Shown here piece after piece: positions 12,301-27,300 of a stretch of 64,000 nucleotides of DNA. This DNA comes from Siphonodentalium dalli (Eukaryota; Mollusca; Scaphopoda; Gadilida; Siphonodentaliidae): positions 41,394,194 to 41,458,193 of the forward strand of contig CP136069.1 in NCBI GenBank assembly GCA_032622095.1, read 5' to 3'. Numbering within the stretch: position 1 is the stretch's first letter; each line of letters opens with the position of its first letter. The translations under genes and the position numbers were made by a program. Below the pieces are notes generated by a model, which was given only the letters and a program-made list of their open reading frames with translations, had not been told where the DNA came from and did no database searches.

Positions 12301-15300
12301 ACATGTATAGTTTGAGTGTGTTTTATTGAAGGGTATAGAGCTGTGACCTTTAGGCACACTAAATTCATTCCAATGTCCACAGCGACTTACCACTAAATAA
12401 AACTCAATCACACTAGTACATTCATTTCAATGATGACGCTTATATGTAAGTGATTTATCAATTGATTAGTCTTTGGCCACACACTTTAGAAATCACACCC
12501 AGTTATTTTATGGAACGAATTTAGGTCAAAAAGTTGTCACATGTGTTCGTATTAGCATATGAAATGCATGACCCAATTGGCAATTGACCAATCACGGAAC
12601 AGGAGTTAGTGTAACACACATAGGCTATGTAAATATTAAAGGATATTATTTGCTTATAGCTAACTCACAAATTGATAATTTAATAGTATGCAGGCTAATT
12701 TTCAATTTATACAAGATAACTCTGTTTGACTACTATATATATATTGCCGAAAACTACATCCACAATGACTACCATTTAAAAAAAAACAACACCTAAGCCA
12801 GGGTTTCCGCGAGGGGAAAATTAATGAGTCCGTATTGGGGAAAACACATAACGGGCGAAAATTTTGTTATTTGACACTGAAAAGTAGCAATTTCCTTGCA
12901 CCTAAGAGTCTCACAAAGCAACCAAAGCTACGTATATATTACGCAAGTCAATCATTTCCGTGGGTGCAATTTAATAAAAAGAGCTGTTATTAAATTTAAA
13001 AAAAAAATTGTGCCTAATACCTGTGGGTAGCGACAGCTTTCACTCGGAACGCGTAGCTTGTTCACTAGTCTCTATTAGTCCATAAACTGACGACCGCAAT
13101 TGCTTATTATGCGCATATTCAACAAAATCCCAAAGTGATTTATTTCACAATAATACGAACCTGTCCCGAAATCAGTCTTTATAGTGGGAATTCATAGTGA
13201 CAAGTTAACAACACCGTTCATTTGAACCATATTACATACATGGGGGATAAAGACAAACACATACCCCCCTCGGGGCCCCTCCCCAATATGGAGATAAAGT
13301 CAATGGACGGTAAATAATAGTTGCATTGTCCCCAAGCACAATCAACGACGCACGTGTTCACATTTCCCGCCAAAATTATATTTTATAACACGTTGGCTAA
13401 AACTCTGTTCTATACCTCATGGACTCTGCAGAGGGACCCATTTATTATGTACTGTACGATAGCACGGGATCTCGGAGAGGAGTAGTTTCATCCATGAAAA
13501 TCCCGTGCATAAAAATGTCCCGACTAAGAAATTCGGCGTTCTTTGATCAAATTATGTAATCGTAGGATATCACGGTATTTTCGAGCATGAGTAGTTTCAT
13601 CCTGTGCACAAAAATATGCGTACTCAGCAGTCCGGCATTCTTTGATGTTACCGTTACATGCATTACGCTGTATCTAACTTCGCTATTTGACCCGCTTTTT
13701 CACCAGTATTCTATTTAACCCCCGAACTCCCGTTGTAACCGGATTTGTTTATGACATTGCGACTGACATTTGGTATATGTATGAATCTGCGAGGGGAATG
13801 AGGCCATCCTACGGACGCTGAGCCGTACTAACGGAAACCCTGCCTAAGCTATATACAAATGAAACTATTTCTGCGAACTGGATTAACACAGATAAACATA
13901 AACAACGATTCAACTAAAGGGGGACACAACAAAATATCTATACAAGAATGACATTAATTTTTACCATGTCTCCAATTTAAATCGACCAATCAGCTGAAGT
14001 GTTTAACATCACTTTAATTTCGCAGTGAACATGAAGTAAAGATTCTTTTTGATTTCTCAAATTCTGTGTCAACTTTGACATGTAGGTCTACATGTGTGAT
14101 ATTGATATTTCTCATTTTTTGGGTATTTTTTCTCAATCTGTTCTTTCCTTCTCTCGCTTTCTATTTGCTGATATACCTGTCTTGTTCAGACATTAATGTT
14201 TTAAACAGCTAGTTGCATTCTCTCAATATGTGCAGTCATCTAAAATGGTGCGGAATAAATACAAAACACAACTTGCATCAGAATCTTAAATCGTTTACAC
14301 AGTAACATTTCACTCGAGTCTCCACTCTCGTGAAATATATTCTTGTTCCATCTGCAAATCATTTGAAAAAAGTGACTTGATTAAGATGTGTGTTCTGTCT
14401 ATGTATGCTACAGGTACCAAGCCTGCATTTAGTGTGCCTGTCATTTGCAGAATGAGTTCCCCAGAGGGTGAATTTAGTGGGCTAGCATCACTAAATTCAC
14501 CCTCTGGGGAACTCATTCTGCTTAAGCCTCATCTTCTCTGGAAAGTTTCTTTATTATTAAATTTCTACAGAAACTTCTTCAAATAGATTCTATTTCTTCT
14601 TTAGTTTAGTTTCTCTATATCACCAAATTGGCAGACAACACATTGCATCAGGGTTATTTTCAGGCTAGTTTTGGTACCTGTAACAGGTATGGGCGCCCAA
14701 ACTTCAGGCGCCCCAAAAAACAGTTAGAAAGAAGAAAAATTTGTTTTTTGACCATTATTACTAGAAAACAAACACAACTAACACTAAATCATCAAATAAA
14801 GCAATAAATTATCATTTTATGGCAGTATGTACATGTAGTTCAAGGGGGAGGCCACCCCATACCCTCCCCAACTTAGGGATGCGGCCTTCGGATATGACTT
14901 TTGGCATATAAACAGGTGTCCCCAAATAATTACTGGAAACTACACTGCTATGATTGCATAATGGAGGTTCCCAATGGGAGTACATCACAATATATTCACC
15001 ATTTGGGAACTGCAATATGAGTCCATGTCTCCCATAGCAGATGAGGTCATGCAGAATGAGGTCCCCAGAGGGTGAATTTGGTGATGCTAGCCCGCTATGC
15101 GGGATAGCATCACTAAATTCACCCTCTGGGGACCTCATTCTGCTAATGACAGGCACACAAAACTCAGTCTTGATAGGTACTAGTTATTGCATTATAACCA
15201 ATATTAGAGATGTTCAGATTGTAAAACTTCAAACTTAAATTTGGGTTGCCATAGAAATATTCTTTAGTGCGGAAGCACCTCGTAATATACATGTATCTGC

Positions 15301-18300
15301 GGGAACACTCGACATTGGGGACTTCGTGATAAGATAACCACGCATCGCCTATTTATCTCGCTACTACTAATAGTGAAGCTAACAGCCTTAATTACAATGT
15401 AGCTTAAATGGTTAAATATATACATTGTGTTTATCAAGACTCACATAATGATAATTTACATTGCGACATAGTTGAAAAGTAGATCCCGTTCTTGTTCTAT
15501 CAGCACCAAATTTTATGGTCTCAAGTTTAAAGTTATACATGTAAACTAACCATTTTAAGTTTTGTTGTGTGTCACTATATTCATAAAAATTGGGTTATCG
15601 CTCTTGCTACAAGTTAACCCTTCCATGACTGGGGCTTCTTGAAATTTTGTGAAAACCATGCCAATGCATGCTCTTATATATGTGAGTCTCCCATAGGGAC
15701 ACTCACACATATATAAGAGAAAACATTGGCCTAACAATATTTACCTTGACCTTGTAAGCCAGTGTATTCTCTTATATATGTGAGGCTCTCTATGGGAAAC
15801 TCACATATATAAGAGAATGCACTGGCACAGGATCTTTAATGCTGCACCTGTGCAGCTCCCGTCATGAAATGGTTAAAAGTTATTATATAAACTCTGAATG
15901 ATCTAAACCTGTTTTGACACAACAGGAATGTTTGGTGATCACGCGAATCAGTTGACCGTCAGCAGCTACAGCCACCCAAGTTTGAAGTTTGCCATTTTAC
16001 AATATAAATCTCTCGATCATAATATATTACTTCACTTTAAATGTTCTTTTATGTGCATATGTTATACATCATCTACGTGCATGTTAGAGGAACACTCTTT
16101 CTATAAATGTTAATTCCTATGGCAAGTGGTGATACACACATATACCTGTACTCTACAGTAATACACTAAATAATTGACTCCTTAACCACAGAAGAATTAT
16201 GGGTAATTTTTCAGGATTTAGTCGGAAATATGGCTTGTTGCCATTCATCGGAAAGCTCTCAGTGAGAGCTTTCCGATGAATGGCAACAAGCACTATTTCC
16301 GACTAAATCCTGAAAAATTACCCATAATTCTGCTGTGGTTAAGGAAATGATTATTTAGGGCATTACTATACCTGTACTCTAAATGCAATAAGCATCTAAC
16401 ACCATTGCATGCATCTATATGTATTACACAAAGATGGAGCATCTGTTTTGTGCCTCAACTGGGGAACTTAATTTTGATCCTAGGTCTCCCATAGTAGTTG
16501 AGGACTCAGCAGAACGAGGTTCCCAGCGGGTGAATTTGGTGATGCTAGCCCACTATGCATGATAGCGTCACTAAATTCACCCTCTGGTGGTCCTAATTCT
16601 GCAAATGTCAGACACACTATCTCTAGGCTTGTTTATTTCTCTAGAATTCTCAATCAGATCCTATTTCTAAGGAATGAGATGTCATTACGTCACTAACCAA
16701 TTAATTGCGCATAATTACAAACATGACCAATATTTATGTGGGAATCCCAATAATAAATAAATGGGATCTGAATATGAATTCTAGAGACGTAAATCTAATA
16801 AGATTATCTTCAGCTTGAATCAGTGGCATTTCTCAATTCAAATTTGTTTTCTATATGCGAGGATGAGAATATTTTTCTGTGGGTCACCTTGGTGGAAAAT
16901 TTATCACATGGGCGCCATTCACTCTCCTCAATTGTCACAGTGAATAATAGATACTCCATCTTTCTGTAGCCAGTCAAGGCCTGTTTACACCCGTCACAGA
17001 GACAGAACATTATATGTAGGCCATCATATTTTAATCCTTCCATGACTGGAGCTTCCTGAAATTTTGCGAAAACTCTGTGCCAATGCATTCTCTTATATAT
17101 GCGGGTGTCCCATAGGTGTCACATATATAAGAGAATACATTGGCCTAACAATATTTACCATGACCTTGTAAGCCAATGCATTCTCTAATTTATGCAAGAC
17201 TCGCATATATAAGAGAATGCACTGGCACAGGATCTTTAATTCTGCACCAGCGCAGCTCTCACCGTGAACACCCATCATGAAAGGGTTAATCCACTTAGGC
17301 AATAATTTGAAGTTTCTTCAGTTATTTTGGCATAATCAATAAAAAAAAAAAACCCTGGAACACATATTTTTGAGATTTCAGCTCAGTATGGCCTGTCTCT
17401 GTGACTTGGTTGAACTAGGCCTCTCTTATATCAGTCTGAATAATTTCACTGACAATATATAAATTTATATAGTCTGATGACATTCATCCAAATATTTGTC
17501 AATATATTTAAAATGAGAGAGAGAGATATCCAGTGGATTTTTTTTGTAAAGCAGTCTGCTAAGGTTTCACCAATTTTAATTGATCCCTTTCTGCAAAATG
17601 TAATTAATATTAAATTGTTTTTCATATATTCACCCTGCCCAATGTTACTAAAATAAGTATTATGGAAGGAGGAAATGACATTAGTACTGCTATAGCATGG
17701 ACTTTAGAAATATAAATTGTGACTCTGCTTTATGAATCAGGGGTTAAGCCACAGCTATTGTTATAAATTTGTGTTTGCAATGCTGCACATCAAAAAAGTT
17801 TTTAAATATTTACTTGGAAACAATGAATATTAACCCTTTCATAACAGGTGCATCATTAAAGTGATATGAAACACTCCGGTAGGGTGATCAAATAGAAATG
17901 TAGAATAATCTTGTTGAAAGCGTTGAAAGCAGTAATTTTTTGAAATATTATATCCAAATTGACAACACACACCATCATTATTATATATTAATTAACTGCA
18001 GTGAATCTCGATGGTGAAATTAATTTCGTTAGATGATTGAGTAGTAAATATTTACATTTGAGCGTTGTTCAGACGAAATTTTCTATGGTCAGTCGATTTG
18101 CTTAAGATTTTTGGCGATGTTGGTAGAATGTTACTTTCCTCCAGTTGGCATAGCACCTGAATACTAACTCTAATATCAGTTTCACACACCCAAACAAATG
18201 CATAATGATTTTAAAGACCCTATGCCAGTGCATTCACTTATACATGTATATGCGAGTCTCCCATAGGAAGCAGCGCATATATAAAAGAATACACTGGCTT

Positions 18301-21300
18301 ACAAGGCCAAGGTAAATATTGTTAGGCAAACATATTCTCTTATATATGCGAGGCTCCCTATGGGAGACTGGCATATATAAGAGAATGTATTAAATTGGCA
18401 ACGGTTTTCACAGAATTTCAGGAATAAAGGCATCACTTCCTGGGGACCCCCCCCCCCCCTTCATTCTTAAAAATCTGTTTATGGGATTATAATGGGAATA
18501 TCATCAGCCTATATTGATTGAAGTAAGTTATTGTCCATATTTATTCAGATTGACTTGATATCTATCTCAGATTACCTTCTCTATAACTGCATGCTTGTCT
18601 CTCACTAAAGCTTCATGGTGCGTAGCAGTACTCGAGATGAAAGTGAATTTTTCGAAGTTGTGACACCTGTATCTGGTACAAAAGGGAAAAGTTCTGACCC
18701 AGATAGGTTTGTATGTTGTACATCTAGTGCATGTTTAGAACTTCTGGCACATTTCAATGTAGACCAAGGCTTCAATTTCTTTACTCTTCACTGACATCGA
18801 CTTTTCTGGCAAAAGTGAAGTACCGAGGCATGCCTCTCTTTACACACACTTTATTAAAGGCTCACTTAATTTTCGAGTCACTGATAATTTTTTTAAAAGT
18901 GCCTTGATATACAGTTTTAATAACAATATGTGCAATAAAATATGATTAAATACTATAATTCATCACCATTTGAAACTGTGTATCAAAAGATGCCCATAGA
19001 GAAATAGAAAACAGCTGAAATCATAGAAAGATTACCCCCATTTGGCTCCCAGAATGCTACAGAATTCAAACTAAAATTGTATTTTCAATTGAAGGGGAAT
19101 AACTCTATCTTTAAGATTTAGATAACTCAACAAAAACAACATGCTCAAAGTTTATTACACCGGATAAGTTGATACTACAATGTTTTGGCGCTTCCTCTTC
19201 CAAATGGTATATAATATGGCATATATTTTATATATGTGATCTAGGGGTTCGAAAATTAAGTGGGCCTTAATAAACGCTTGTTCCTAGAATTCCAGTGTTT
19301 CTGCTGTGCCATATTTACAAGTCCATGTAACCCATGTGTGGCATACACATTCCGTTGAAGTCACTTGGCGTAAGTGACGTTCGCCTCCACCATGAAACCG
19401 TAACTATAAAATAAAAGCATCATCACACATGACAAAACAAGACCTGTATGTGCCTAAATAAACCTTGTAAGTCTGTTTTTTATTAATTCACAGATTCTAG
19501 GACAGTGGCATGTTATAAACACAGAACGATACATTTGCGCCTCTCATTCTATACAAGTTTCCGTGCTGGTACTCGTGCTGTATCAATAAACCCATTAACA
19601 CACTCAGATTGTCCTGTCAATTTTGTGTATTTATGCATTAACCCTTTACCCAACAAACCGGCCACAACCGGCCAAATAAAGCTTCAACAGCCTAAAATAT
19701 ATTCGGTCTGTCTCAATATAACCATACAAATATTGATATCATTGGAACCGGCTCCTTGACCACATTGTGATAGTTACAGTTATGCCCTGTGCCAATGCAT
19801 TCTCTTATATATGCGAGTCGACCATAGGTCGCCTCGCATATATAAGAGAATGCATTGGCCTAAAAAAAATCTTTTTTTACCATTTTTTCTTACATTCTTT
19901 AACAATTTTATAATTTTTAATGTGTTAAGCCAATGCATTCTCTTATATATGCGAGGCGACCTATGGTCGACTCGCATATATAAGAGAATGCATTGGCACA
20001 GGGCCGTTCTGTTGGGTAAAGGGTTAATTACCTGGCATGCAAAGCTAGAATTATTTCCTTACAACGAATGTAATCTGACCGCACTTTATTAAAGATGCAT
20101 AATTCGAATAACGCTCCAAAATTATTATTTCTTTGGCTTCGGAGGAAAAAATACTTGATTTGAGTCGAGGAACCCACCTTTCAATGCTCAGGTGATTAGA
20201 TATCAAGTTTTGAAATTTCTATTTCTCGAGATATGTACTTATTTATGGCCTGGAAAAAATCAAGACGACGGTCTCAGACAAAATTGCAGATGAAGATGGA
20301 TAACTCTAAAATCAATTGATAATACGGCCAAATTTAGCGATAATCAAGTAATAATACGGCCATATTTCATTGAACATGTTGATAAATAACATGTTTAGTT
20401 TTATACCATATCTGACAGTGGTTAGCATTATTTTTTTATAATTAATCAATTCTGATAGCTAAAGCGTATTTTGAAGTTTGTGATGTTCACCCAAATAATG
20501 TTAGTCATCTCGATTTTGCATTTAATCTTTTGCAAATTAGAGGATATAAAAACTTCCAGGGAAATACGGAAAAAGTAACTAACAACAATGTTAATTTGAG
20601 ACTATAGATACTTCTCAGAAGATGAGGCCTAAACCAGAATGAGGTCCCCAGAGGTTGAATTTGGTGATGCTAGACCGCCATGTGGGATAACATCAGTAAA
20701 TTCATCCTCTGGCGACCTCTCTCTGCAAATGACAGACACAATATTTGCATGCTTGCATATTCTTTTTTCTTACAAATATTAGAACATGAATATTTGTGAT
20801 CATTACAGGCCTGAAGATGAAGAAGATGGAGGTCCATCCATATCTGCGATAACACAGCCAAGCGCGGAGGTGATACTAAAGAAGAAAAAACAGCAGGCGC
20901 CTCGACCGTACACACCACAACACAGCAACATAGTGTCTGAGACAGTCGATGGTGCTTCAAAGTAAGCTGTTCAATTTAATATGGTGATATTTCGATAAAC
21001 ATGGAATCAACTATTGATAAATTCATGTTTAACCACTATCAAAAATCAATTACTATTTGGCGAAATGGAGTTATGTATACGGTCAGCAACATTGGCAAGC
21101 AAGATTGTTTTATTGTTTTAGTTATCACAAACAGGGTTCGTATGCTAGCCTGGATTCCTGGAAAGTTTTGGAATTTTAAAAATATTGCTTCCAGTCCTGG
21201 AAAAGTTTGGTTAGGCGACACCAATTTTTAAGTCTGGTTTACAAAAAACCTCCTACAACTTTTTTTCCATTTAATGAAAAAAAATTAAACTTTTTTCTCC

Positions 21301-24300
21301 CAATTGTTTTTACACGCATACTGATTTTCATGTGCTGTCGCATCCGGTTCTGCTTATAATCATTTACAGATCCATAGTTTCATGACAAGAAATGTCTTGT
21401 TTGGTTCAGAATTTCATTTTGTAAAATTTTTGTAAAATTCCACGATTTACTCAGCTGATATAAATTAGGGGGACAATTTTTTTTATTTTTATTTTTTTCC
21501 CTCCTGCATCTACTTTTTTTCTCCCCACATGTTCGTAAACCAGACTTAAAAATTGGTGTCGCCTTAGATAAAGGCACCTTTTTCATCTCACTATGGAAAT
21601 TTTTTGGAAAATTCTCCTGCTACCGCTCTGGGAAAGTGATGGAATTACAAAATTATTCTTGAAGCAAGTCAGTGTTTATTGTGTCTGTCATTTGCAGAAT
21701 GAGGTCCACAGAGGGTGAATTTAATGATGCATCACCTAATTTAAAATCTGGGAACCTCATTCTGCCTAGGCTGCAACTGCTATGGGAGACCTGGGATCAG
21801 ATTGAAGTTCCCCATTTGAAGTTGGTGATGTTCACCCATTAGGAATCACGGAACTAAATGGTTTCCCATAGGCGACAGTGTTAACGTTTCGGCCAAATTC
21901 ACTGAATTGAAGCCTGCAGGCCATATCAGTGATGTTTACCTGGCTAGATTGACACCAGTTGATCACGAAAATGGACGAAAAATCATAGGTCATGTGTTTA
22001 CTTTTTAAAATAAATCCCCAAGTGTACGATAGGGCTATCCCACAGCCAAATTTGATCTGGACAAATCCAGAACTACAGCAGCTAGTTAAATAAATTTCCC
22101 GCTCACAAAAATCCATTCCCCCATTCATTCACCAGTTTAAATTATTTAGATATGATGTACAAATCAAATAAACGCGATGTCATCCTTTAATAACGTGTCG
22201 CATGTATCAGGTGAAGGTCATTCTTCAGTTACCTTCACCTTTAGCATTCCACGGTGTACTCGTTCCCTGACTCTAGAACACATTTAGCTCCCTGATTCCA
22301 TTAGTCACCTCGATAATGCATTTTATCTTCTACAAATTAAGGGATATTGAAACTGAACAGAAGGGGAAAAGTAACTAAAAATAATGTTAATTTGAGACTA
22401 TAGATACTTACCCGAATATGAGGGCGATGCAGAATGAGATCCCCGGAGGTTGAGTTTTGTGATGCTAGCCCGCTGTGCAGGATAGCGTCACTAAATTCAT
22501 CCTTTGGGGACCTCATTCTGCAAATGACAGACAAACTAATTTCAGGTTTGTCTTGAAGTTGAAATTCATGTTCAATAATTTTCTTACTTTCAGACAAGCT
22601 TTGTTTCGACAGCTCTGTGTGCTACACTGGATATTAGAAGCAATGAATACGGAACCACCAAATGCCATGGGACCAATCACGACAAGCTGGCATCTCACGT
22701 GAGTATAGCTTATAAGAAACCAAGTTAACCCTCTATTATAGCCCAGTGGCATAGGGCCAAAATTTTGCAAAATCGTGACAGACCTGACTAAAGCGTGAAA
22801 GTTTGCTAACGAGAGAGGTGCCTGAGAACATTTATTTGACCTTATGCTCAATTTTAGTTTTTTGTTGACAACCTTATAATAACCATTTGATTCAACTGAT
22901 TTTGTTTATGCCACTCCCTATGGTGTTGAATAAAATAGAAATCGGAGAAAACTGGGCTATAAATGTTCTATTTTTTCCACTTCTAGGGAGATCGGTGGAT
23001 CTAAAACTACAACAAAGAAATTACAGAGGGACAAACTGTCAGAAACAAAATGGGACCAGTTTGTGAGCAATATACAGCTGCGTGGGGTGAGTCAAATGTT
23101 TCATTATATCAACGTCGACTTTTTGAAGGGTATTATTAAAAGTTTCTGTCAGAATATTTTCGAAAATTCCCGAATGCTTTTGTGTGATTTTGAGAGGTCA
23201 AATTCAGAGGATGTTGAAATTTGATTTTGATTTCTGTACATGTACATATAAATACACAATTACTAGTACACAATTTACAGCATTAGTACTGGCCCATATA
23301 TGCATAAATTAACTAGTTCTACCAAATTAAATTGAGAAACCTTTGTAGGAGATCTGTGGGTTCTGCGCTATTTCAGTGGCTTTTATTATATTGGTGTAAT
23401 GGTGGGTGCCCTCTTATGGTATCACATTACTCCAGCACAGGATCCAAAGATATCTCATTGTCCCTCAAGTTGATCAGATATTTATTGAAGCAAACCAATT
23501 ATACAGTGGTGTCTGTTAACCCTTTACCCAACAGAAGGGCCCTGTGCCAATGCATTCTCTTATATATGCGAGTCGACCATAGGTCGCCTCGCATATATAA
23601 GAGAATGCATTGGCTTAACACATTAAAAATTATAAAATTGTTAAAGAATGTAAGAAAAAATGGTAAAAAGTGTTAAAAAAAGATATTTTTTAGGCCAATG
23701 CATTCTCTTTATATGCGAGGCGACCTATGGTCGACTCGCATATATAAGAGAATGCATTGGCACAGGGCATAACTGTAACTATCACAATGTGGTCAAGGAG
23801 CCGGTTCCAATGATATCCATATTTGTATGGTTCTATTGAGACAGACCGAAGATATTTTAGGCTGTTGAAGCTTTATTTGGCCGGTTTGTTGGGTAAAGGG
23901 TTAAATACAACAAAAACAATGCTTATATCTTTGATGGATAATAATGATATCATATAGATATGGTATGGAATAGAACTGGGCTGGTGAGAAATTATTTTAT
24001 CACATAATTTGGCCATAAAAGCAGTTTCATAATTATCGGTAATAGACACGTTTAATATCAGCGCGTGCGATGACGTCACGGCGTGCTTCAAATAATTTGC
24101 GATCGCTGCATGTAGTTTATGATTGTTGTTTTCGATGAATATTTCGTGTTGCTTCGGGTTTATTTAATCATGTGATAAAAGGTATCTCACACTCGTCCTA
24201 TTTTATACGTAATTTATCAACCTCGTCCTCTAAATTCTATTTGAGCCTCGGTAAACCTCGACTCAAATCGAATTTAGTGAACTCGGTTGATAAATTCCGT

Positions 24301-27300
24301 ATAAAATAGAAACTCATGTGAGATCCTCTATATCTCAATATAAATAGTACTAATAAGTACTGAGTATATAGACAGAGTTTGAAGATATAGTTATGAGCAA
24401 CATTACGAAACTTGGCTATATTAATATTCAGGATCGACAATTGAAAATTACCATAAACAATTACTTTGAATGATAGAAATTGTCATCAGAAATCAATTGG
24501 CTGTATCTTGTAATATTTGGTGTAGAGGTCGGTGCTTGTTCGAACCACAAATTTTCAAGCTTGATATGAGTTTGGGACATCTCAATATGCCATTCTGATC
24601 GATACATGGCCATTTCAATAAGAAATTTGTTCACGCTCACTGAAGCAAGCACATTTGAAGCAATGAACACTCATACTGAGTCTGTACATATATAAAAGAG
24701 TAGGATCTGTCTGTCTGTCTGTTCGAGATATTTTTCTCCCAGACCCCTGAGCCGATTTCAACCAAATTTGGAGTGGTGACTCAGGATACACCGGCAGATG
24801 TTATAACGGTGTTAGATTTTCAAAATTTGTATTTAAAAACAAATTTAATTTAATTTAAAACAAAATTGTTTTTGGTTAAATTGAGCAAGGAGTTCAATCT
24901 AAATAAAATAAAGAAGACTAAACAATCAAAATGTGCACAAAGGGGCCACGGGTAAAGGGGCCTTTGTGCAGGGGCCACAGGGAGCCTGTTTCAGCTACTA
25001 TATATACATGTGTATAAAGGAGTAGGGTCTGTCTGTCCGTCCGTCTGTCTGTTCGCAATGTTTCTCCCAGACGCCTGGACCAAATTTGGTGTTATAACTT
25101 GGGGGTACTCTGTTGGATGTTGTAACAGTGTTAGTTTTTCAATTTTGATTTAAACAAAAAAAAATAGTTTTGGACTTGCATATATAAGAGAATGCATTGG
25201 CACAGGGTTTTCAAAAAAATTCAGGAAGCTCCGGTCCTGGAAGGGTTAATTTAACTTCGCATATATAAGAGAATTCACCAGCTTACAAGGTCAAGGTAAA
25301 TATTTTTATGCCAATGTATTCTCTTATATATGCGAGGCTTCCTATGGAGACTCGCATATATAAGAGAATGTATTGGCACAGGGTTTTCAAAAAATTTCAG
25401 GAATCTCCCGTCATGGAAGGGTTAATTTACCCGAATTTCCAGCCCATCACTATTATTAAGATATCACTGTTACCGGCATTAGGCACCTTATGGTACCATA
25501 CCACAATATAAATTATTTGTTTTATTTCAGGCCGTAAAGAGGTTCAGTACATCAAAGTCAGCAAAGATCCCCAGAAAGTCATTTTTAAATCCAAGAAACT
25601 CAATACAGTCAAATGCAACTAGTCCTTCCAGTAGCTCTACTCAACTCAATATGGTCGGTCAGGCAGGGCCGGTCCCACGGCCGGAGTCAACCATACCCGA
25701 GGAGCCAGGGACGTCAAGCATACATGAAGCTGATGATGATGATTCTATCGTCAACAAAAGTCAGTTTATTTAGAATTACTTTAATAAGTCAGGGACAGTC
25801 ATCATATTGGTCAAGTCACCAAACTTGTCAAAATATGAGTTGGTTTTTGAATCTTGAGTCAGCTTGGTTTAGGCTATTTGAAAAATTAAATTGTGTAGGT
25901 TCTTAAAGTGATGTGAAACACTCCAGTATGGTGATCAAATAGAAATTTTTTCAAATATTTTATCCAAATTGACAACACACACCGTTATTCTCATACAATA
26001 ATTAAATGCAGTGACTACAGACTACAGACGGCGAAACCGTTTTCGTTAGTTTATCGTTGATAGATGCATCCCGAATCGAGTAGTAAAATTTACAATTGAT
26101 TGTAGTTCAGACAATGATTTCTATGGAGAGGTACGGTCGATTTGCTTGAGAGTTTCGGCGATGTTAGTAGAATGTTACATTTCTGCAGTTGGCATCAGGC
26201 CTCAGCCTAGGGGTTCAGAACAGGGAGACTTGAAGTCTCCCTCCAGGAAATTTAGGGAGACTTCAGGAAATTTAGGGAGACTTCAGGGAGAAGTGGGGAG
26301 ACTACCAAATATTGACAATTTTCAGATATCGCTTTATTTTATAACATCAATAAAAAATTAAAAAAGTTAAAATCAGAAATAAAACTAAAATATTTTGACT
26401 TTATCTGAAATTAGCGTAATTAATTGTTATTATACATTTAACAGTCTGAATCATGATCATATTTAGTTGGTGGACCCAACTAATCAAATATTCAGCCGTG
26501 CTCTGATAATTAACGTCAGATTTGCGGACTAGATCAGATGATGCATGTAACTTTTTAAGTTTAATGTGGTCACGGCTGTAATGTGGGTGTCCGCTAAAAT
26601 AAACAATAAGGATTAACTAACAAAGGAGTTGCTAAAGCTTTTATTAATTAATGGCCTCCCTTAATTAATGCCAACATCACTGGTATAATCCGATTAAAGC
26701 AATAAACTTGACATTTATTTACCGCTACAGAAGCGGTCTCTTCAAAAAGTGGGACGCGGTCTCTTCAAAAAGTACGACGCGTTACCGAAACGAACTTGCG
26801 AACATACTCTGATAATTGCGTAATTGTTTTTATATCTGAAAAGCGGGACGGCGGTCTTTTAAGTTAATTAAAACATTTATTTGTGACACTCACAATGGTC
26901 AGTAACAACACAGATGCGAACATATCGTGTTTTCAGCGTGTCAAAACATTCGTGATTAACATTCATTATACCTCAAAGCGAATAAAGGCGACTGAATAAC
27001 AACACAAAAGATCACAAAACAATATTTTATTTTTTATTTTAAACACTTGGGTCTTTGTCTCTGAATCGTCTGTTTCTTTTTGGGATGGCCGCCACAATTC
27101 ATCTATATACGGACATGTCTGGGAAAAAACTAGAAAAAAAATTAAGAAAAAAAAAAATCCCCCTAAAATTGAAGGCGACTTCGATTTCGCCTTAGAGCGA
27201 CGATAGGGCGAAGTCAGCGACAGTAAGGCGACAATCTCGCCCGAGTCGCCTTGTGAGCTGAGGCCTGGTTGGCATAGCGCCTAAATACTAACTTATCAGT

